The notes under the pieces were generated by a model. It saw nothing but the letters and a program-made list of their open reading frames with translations. It did not search any database and was not told the origin of the DNA. A stretch of 64,000 bases of DNA from Sulfuricystis thermophila (GTDB lineage: Bacteria > Pseudomonadota > Gammaproteobacteria > Burkholderiales > Rhodocyclaceae), in assembly GCF_004323595.1 (NCBI RefSeq), contig NZ_AP019373.1:2625593-2689592 (forward strand), in the 5' to 3' direction. The position numbers and the translations under genes were made by a program. Below are positions 61,205 through 64,000 of this stretch, piece after piece (position 1 is the stretch's first letter; the number at the start of each line of letters is the position of its first letter).

Positions 61205-62467
61205 ATGAGTGCCGTCGCCCTTCCCCTCGATCCCGCCAGGGAAAAGCTGCTCCTGATCGTGCTCGCCGGCATCCAGTTCGCGCACATCGTGGACTTCATG
61301 ATCATGATGCCGCTCGGGCCGATCCTGATGCGCGAATTCGGCATCGACGCGCAGCAGTTCGGCCTACTGGTCTCGGCCTATACCTTCACCGCCGGCGCCG
61401 CCGGCGTGCTGGCGGCAATGATCGTCGACCGCTTCGAAAGAAAGCGCCTGTTGCTGACGATCTTTGCCCTGTTCGCGCTCGCGACACTGTTCTGCGGTCT
61501 GGCGCCCGGCTATGTCACGCTGCTCGCGGCGCGCTCTTTCGCCGGCGCCTTCGGCGGCGTGCTCGGCTCGATGGTGCATACCATCGTCGGCGACGTGATT
61601 CCCTTCGAGCGCCGCGGCCGCGCCGCCGGGGTCGTGATGTCGGCCTTTTCGCTGTCTACCGTCGCCGGGGTGCCGACCTCGCTCTTTCTTGCCAACCATT
61701 TCGGCTGGCGCAGCCCTTTTTTCCTGATCGCCGGGCTCGCGCTCGTCTTGCTGCTGGTTGGCCTCGCGCAATTGCCGGCGCTGCGCGGCCACCTGCCCGC
61801 GGCGGTCATCGACGAGGAAGAGCGCGCCCATCCGCTCGCCGCGATGCGCGATGTGCTCTGCAACGCCAACCATTTGCGGGCGCTCGCCTTCATGGCGCTG
61901 ATGATGCTGGCCGGCTTCACGGTGATTCCCTACATCACGATCTACGCGACCGCCAACGTCGGCATCCGCCAAGAGGACATTCCGCTGATGTATCTGGCCG
62001 GGGGTTGCGCGACCTTCTTCACCGCGCGCTGGATCGGTCGGCTGGCCGACCGCCATGGCAAGGTGCGGGTGTTCCGCATCGTCTCGCTCGCAGCGCTGGT
62101 GCCGCTCTTCGTGCAGACCCACCTGCCGCCGGTGCCGCTTTGGCTGATGGTGGCCTGCGCGACGGTGTTCTTCATCTTGGTGCCGGGGCGCATGGTGCCG
62201 GCGATGGCGATCATCACCTCGGCGGTCGAACCGCGTCTGCGCGGCACTTTCATGTCTCTGAACGGCGCGGTGCAGAACCTGTTCTCGGGGCTGGCCGCCT
62301 ACCTCGGCGGCCTGATGATCGCGATGGAGGACGGCCGGCTGGTCGGCTATGGCACGGTCGGCTTTCTGGCGATGGGCGCGACGGTCTTGGCGGTGCTTTT
62401 CGTCGACCGCATCCGCATGGAGGGTGCCGTCCCGCCAGCGCCGACTTCAACCCAGATTGTCCATTAG
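61205..62467 (+). CDS. MFS transporter with a repeat-derived C-terminus
   Basis: A 420-residue permease with 12 predicted helices. It opens MSAVALPLDPAREKLLLIVL. The loop between helices 2 and 3 reads DRFERKRLLLTIFA, with RSFAGAFGGVLGSMVHTIVG in the first half. The last 15 or so residues ([15 protein letters not shown]) come from repeat A and the left end of the second MITE-like element, which also supplies the TAG stop (62465-62467). The natural C-terminus probably ended near VDRIRM. Substrate unknown. Confidence 0.85.
   Translation: MSAVALPLDPAREKLLLIVLAGIQFAHIVDFMIMMPLGPILMREFGIDAQQFGLLVSAYTFTAGAAGVLAAMIVDRFERKRLLLTIFALFALATLFCGLAPGYVTLLAARSFAGAFGGVLGSMVHTIVGDVIPFERRGRAAGVVMSAFSLSTVAGVPTSLFLANHFGWRSPFFLIAGLALVLLLVGLAQLPALRGHLPAAVIDEEERAHPLAAMRDVLCNANHLRALAFMALMMLAGFTVIPYITIYATANVGIRQEDIPLMYLAGGCATFFTARWIGRLADRHGKVRVFRIVSLAALVPLFVQTHLPPVPLWLMVACATVFFILVPGRMVPAMAIITSAVEPRLRGTFMSLNGAVQNLFSGLAAYLGGLMIAMEDGRLVGYGTVGFLAMGATVLAVLFVDRIRMEGAVPPAPTSTQIVH
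62424..62448. repeat. Repeat A copy (24/25) at the end of the MFS gene
   Basis: GTGCCGTCCCGCCAGCGCCG followed by ACTTC. It is inverted, translated as AVPPAPT in the C-terminus of the MFS protein, and ends within the left TTCAA target duplication of the next element. Confidence 0.88.
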
Positions 62468-62655
62468 ACCGGCTGTTTCACCATAGGCATGCGAAGCGAT
62501 CATTTCATCGCCCTACACGGCGGTTTTCGGGCTGCGGGCGGCATCTTCGCGCCCCCGCTCCTCGCCAATAGACACAGTTATTGGCTCGTCGCGCGGACGC
62601 AAATCTGCTCGCCCTCGCCTTCGAAACCCGCTCGTGTTCCAATGGACAATCTGGG
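62451..62655. mobile_element. MITE-like element, copy 2
   Basis: A 205-bp element with perfect 15-bp terminal inverted repeats CCCAGATTGTCCATT and AATGGACAATCTGGG, flanked by TTCAA on both sides (62446-62450 and 62656-62660). It is in the same orientation as copy 1 and near-identical to it by eye. The right duplication contains the first base of the stop codon complement of the MazG-like gene. It contains no gene. Confidence 0.92.
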
Positions 62656-62656
62656 T

Positions 62657-62977
62657 TCAAGGGGCGGGATATTTGATGGCGTTTTTCGCGATCTTGTCGC
62701 GCGCGGCGGCGATGAGATCGATGCCGAGGCAGTCGGCGAGTTCCACCAGATAGATCAGCGTGTCGGCCACCTCGTCGCGGATGGCGGCGAGCTTTTCCGG
62801 TGGCGGCGCGAGGCTTTCTTCGGGCGTGGCCCACTGGAAATGCTCGACCAGCTCGGCGGCCTCGACGATCATCGCCATCGCCAGGTTCTTCGGCGTGTGG
62901 TATTGCCGCCAGTCGCGCGCGGCGGCGAAATCGCGCAAGGCAAGTTTCAGGGTTTCGAGGTCATGGATGTCGTTCAT
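62657..62977 (-). CDS. MazG-like nucleotide pyrophosphohydrolase
   Basis: A 106-residue all-helical NTP pyrophosphatase of the MazG/RS21-C6 type, which removes abnormal or excess nucleotides such as modified dCTP. The Mg-binding motif is AMIVEAAELVEHFQW (ExxE) with a second IRDEVADTLIYLVELAD (ExxD). The length is that of the family. Its TGA stop overlaps the right target duplication of the MITE-like element. It overlaps the VanZ-type gene by 4 bases (ATGA). Confidence 0.9.
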   Translation of the reverse strand: MNDIHDLETLKLALRDFAAARDWRQYHTPKNLAMAMIVEAAELVEHFQWATPEESLAPPPEKLAAIRDEVADTLIYLVELADCLGIDLIAAARDKIAKNAIKYPAP

Positions 62978-64000
62978 CGTTCGCTCCGGGAAAGCATCAG
63001 CCAAGGCAGCGCAAAGAAAGGCCACAAGGCGGTGGCCAGCCGGGTCAGGCCATTGAAGTTGAGGAAGTGCCCCTGCTGCCAGACGCGCAATGTATCGGCG
63101 AGATAAGGATTGTCCGGCATCAGATTCACCAGCACGGCGGCCACCATCAACGCCAGCGCGGCGATCGCCTGGCGCACGGCGGGCGCGAAGGCCATCGCGG
63201 CGCCCCAGAGCAGCAGACCGAGCGCGAGTCCCGCCAGGGTGCCGGGCGTGGCCCAGGCAAGACCATGCACGCCTTGCATCAGCACGAAGAGCGCGGCGCT
63301 CTTGACGACGAGGGCGAGCAGAATCAGCGCCAGAGGAAACCGGAAAGGGCGGGCTCTCGCCAGCCGCGCGCCGATCAGCGCGATCGCCACGGTTTGTGCG
63401 GCGACCGTGGCCAGCTCGAAGCTTCTGATGCGCTCCGCCGCGAAGTCGAGCGCGGCCGGCAAGCCAAACAGCCCGCGCAGGTTGCCGCTGCCGAACAGGA
63501 TGCTTTCCGGATCGAGCTGAGTCATGAGCCAAAACGCGACGAGCAGAAGGCCGGCGTCGCCGCCCGCGCCGGGCAGGAAGCGCCGCTCGCGCCAGCGGTG
63601 GAGGCGCCCGCCGTCGAGCAGTGTGCGTCCTCCCGCCAGCCCAAGGAAGGCGCCGATCAGCGCGCCGACGCTGTTGCAGGCGAAATCGAGATTCGACGGC
63701 ACGCGGCTGGGCAGGAAGTTCTGCACGATCTCGATGCCGAGGCTCAGGCCCGCGCCGATGAGCAGCGCCAAGCCGATCGCAAGGATCGGGGCCAGGTGCC
63801 GGATGAGCGCTGCCGTCCAGAAGAAGCCGAGCGGCAGATAGGCCAGCACGTTGGCGGCGAGATCGAAGGTAGTGAAATAACGCGGCCAGCCCGCGCTCAG
63901 GAAGGCGAGCGGATCGACGCCCGTATCGCGCCAACCGGCAAACGGATAGAGGCTGCCGTAGGCGACGAGCAGCGTCCAAGCACCGGCGAGTTTGAGCGGC
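62974..64000 (-). CDS. VanZ family membrane protein (5' end cut by window edge)
   Basis: The reading frame is open to the right edge, so the start lies outside the window; 342 codons are present. The N-terminal VanZ-type domain shows GSLYPFAGWRD, FDLAANVLAYLPLGFFW and the SNLDFACNSVGALIGAFLG signature. The C-terminal half has several further hydrophobic helices (about 8 in total). VanZ proteins are membrane proteins of mostly unknown function; VanZ gives teicoplanin resistance in enterococci, but that role should not be assumed. It precedes the MazG-like gene in one unit. Confidence 0.85.
   Translation of the reverse strand, partial: PLKLAGAWTLLVAYGSLYPFAGWRDTGVDPLAFLSAGWPRYFTTFDLAANVLAYLPLGFFWTAALIRHLAPILAIGLALLIGAGLSLGIEIVQNFLPSRVPSNLDFACNSVGALIGAFLGLAGGRTLLDGGRLHRWRERRFLPGAGGDAGLLLVAFWLMTQLDPESILFGSGNLRGLFGLPAALDFAAERIRSFELATVAAQTVAIALIGARLARARPFRFPLALILLALVVKSAALFVLMQGVHGLAWATPGTLAGLALGLLLWGAAMAFAPAVRQAIAALALMVAAVLVNLMPDNPYLADTLRVWQQGHFLNFNGLTRLATALWPFFALPWLMLSRSER

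Overview
The window is high-GC, gene-dense chromosomal DNA from a betaproteobacterium, most like Rhodocyclales, Sterolibacteriaceae or a related lineage. The evidence is the rpsU-yqeY-dnaG-rpoD macromolecular-synthesis cluster with a Lys/Ala-rich RpoD N-terminal extension, a gshA-EIIA-HPr-EI cluster, metXW, pyrR-pyrB-pyrX, hemL-thiE-thiD, an Amt/GlnK/porin operon, UbiK next to ComM, and DUF1840, DUF2782 and BPSS1780-type families. The species cannot be named from this sequence. There is no phage, CRISPR array or integrated plasmid. Almost everything is core metabolism or information processing, so the unusual content lies in small repeats and regulatory sites. Layout: tsaD (partial) diverges from rpsU-yqeY-dnaG-rpoD (1-5733). 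Then come an aldehyde dehydrogenase, an NlpC/P60 lipoprotein, small envelope proteins and a dienelactone hydrolase (5749-9652). A minus-strand run rng-maf-rlmH-rsfS-nadD and small membrane or DUF genes follow, ending in a DUF4160/DUF2442 pair and a LOG-like protein (9678-15640). polA diverges from these. A MacAB-like exporter with two permeases, a GGDEF/EAL protein, hemL-thiE-thiD and a photolyase lie on the minus strand (18359-28505). yqgE-ruvX-pyrR-pyrB-pyrX-DUF1840 runs rightward (28533-32682), followed by metH (minus), a rhodanese, a TlpA-like protein and an MFS permease, then comM-ubiK (minus). The nitrogen-regulated porin-glnK-amtB operon follows (41102-43970), then purU-thrH, a soluble CZB chemoreceptor, an ABC-F ATPase and an HDOD protein (minus). 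gshA-apbE-EIIA-HPr-EI, NlpC/P60 and metXW run rightward to a tRNA-Leu(UAA). The right end holds a CBS-PAS-GGDEF-EAL protein behind an FNR-type promoter, a hydrolase-ferredoxin pair, an MFS permease, a MazG-like enzyme and a partial VanZ-family protein. The most interesting signal is a family of about 25-bp dispersed repeats (core GTCGGCGCTGGCGGGACGGC, here called repeat A) with more than a dozen copies in 64 kb. The unit has no stop codon in any of its six reading frames. Copies lie between genes, touch stop codons, and lie in frame inside polA, metH, phrB, comM, nadD and an MFS gene, where they are translated mostly as VGAGGTAP or AVPPAPT peptides. Two loci hold a longer mosaic unit (direct, inverted, direct). 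There are also two near-identical 205-206 bp MITE-like elements with 15-bp terminal inverted repeats and 5-bp target duplications (TTGAA and TTCAA), a third hairpin element, and an apparent repeat insertion inside a hydrolase gene. Regulatory highlights are two NtrC sites 32 bp apart upstream of a sigma-54 promoter, in a layout like that of glnAp2, and a perfect FNR box upstream of the operon containing the CBS-PAS-GGDEF-EAL gene.
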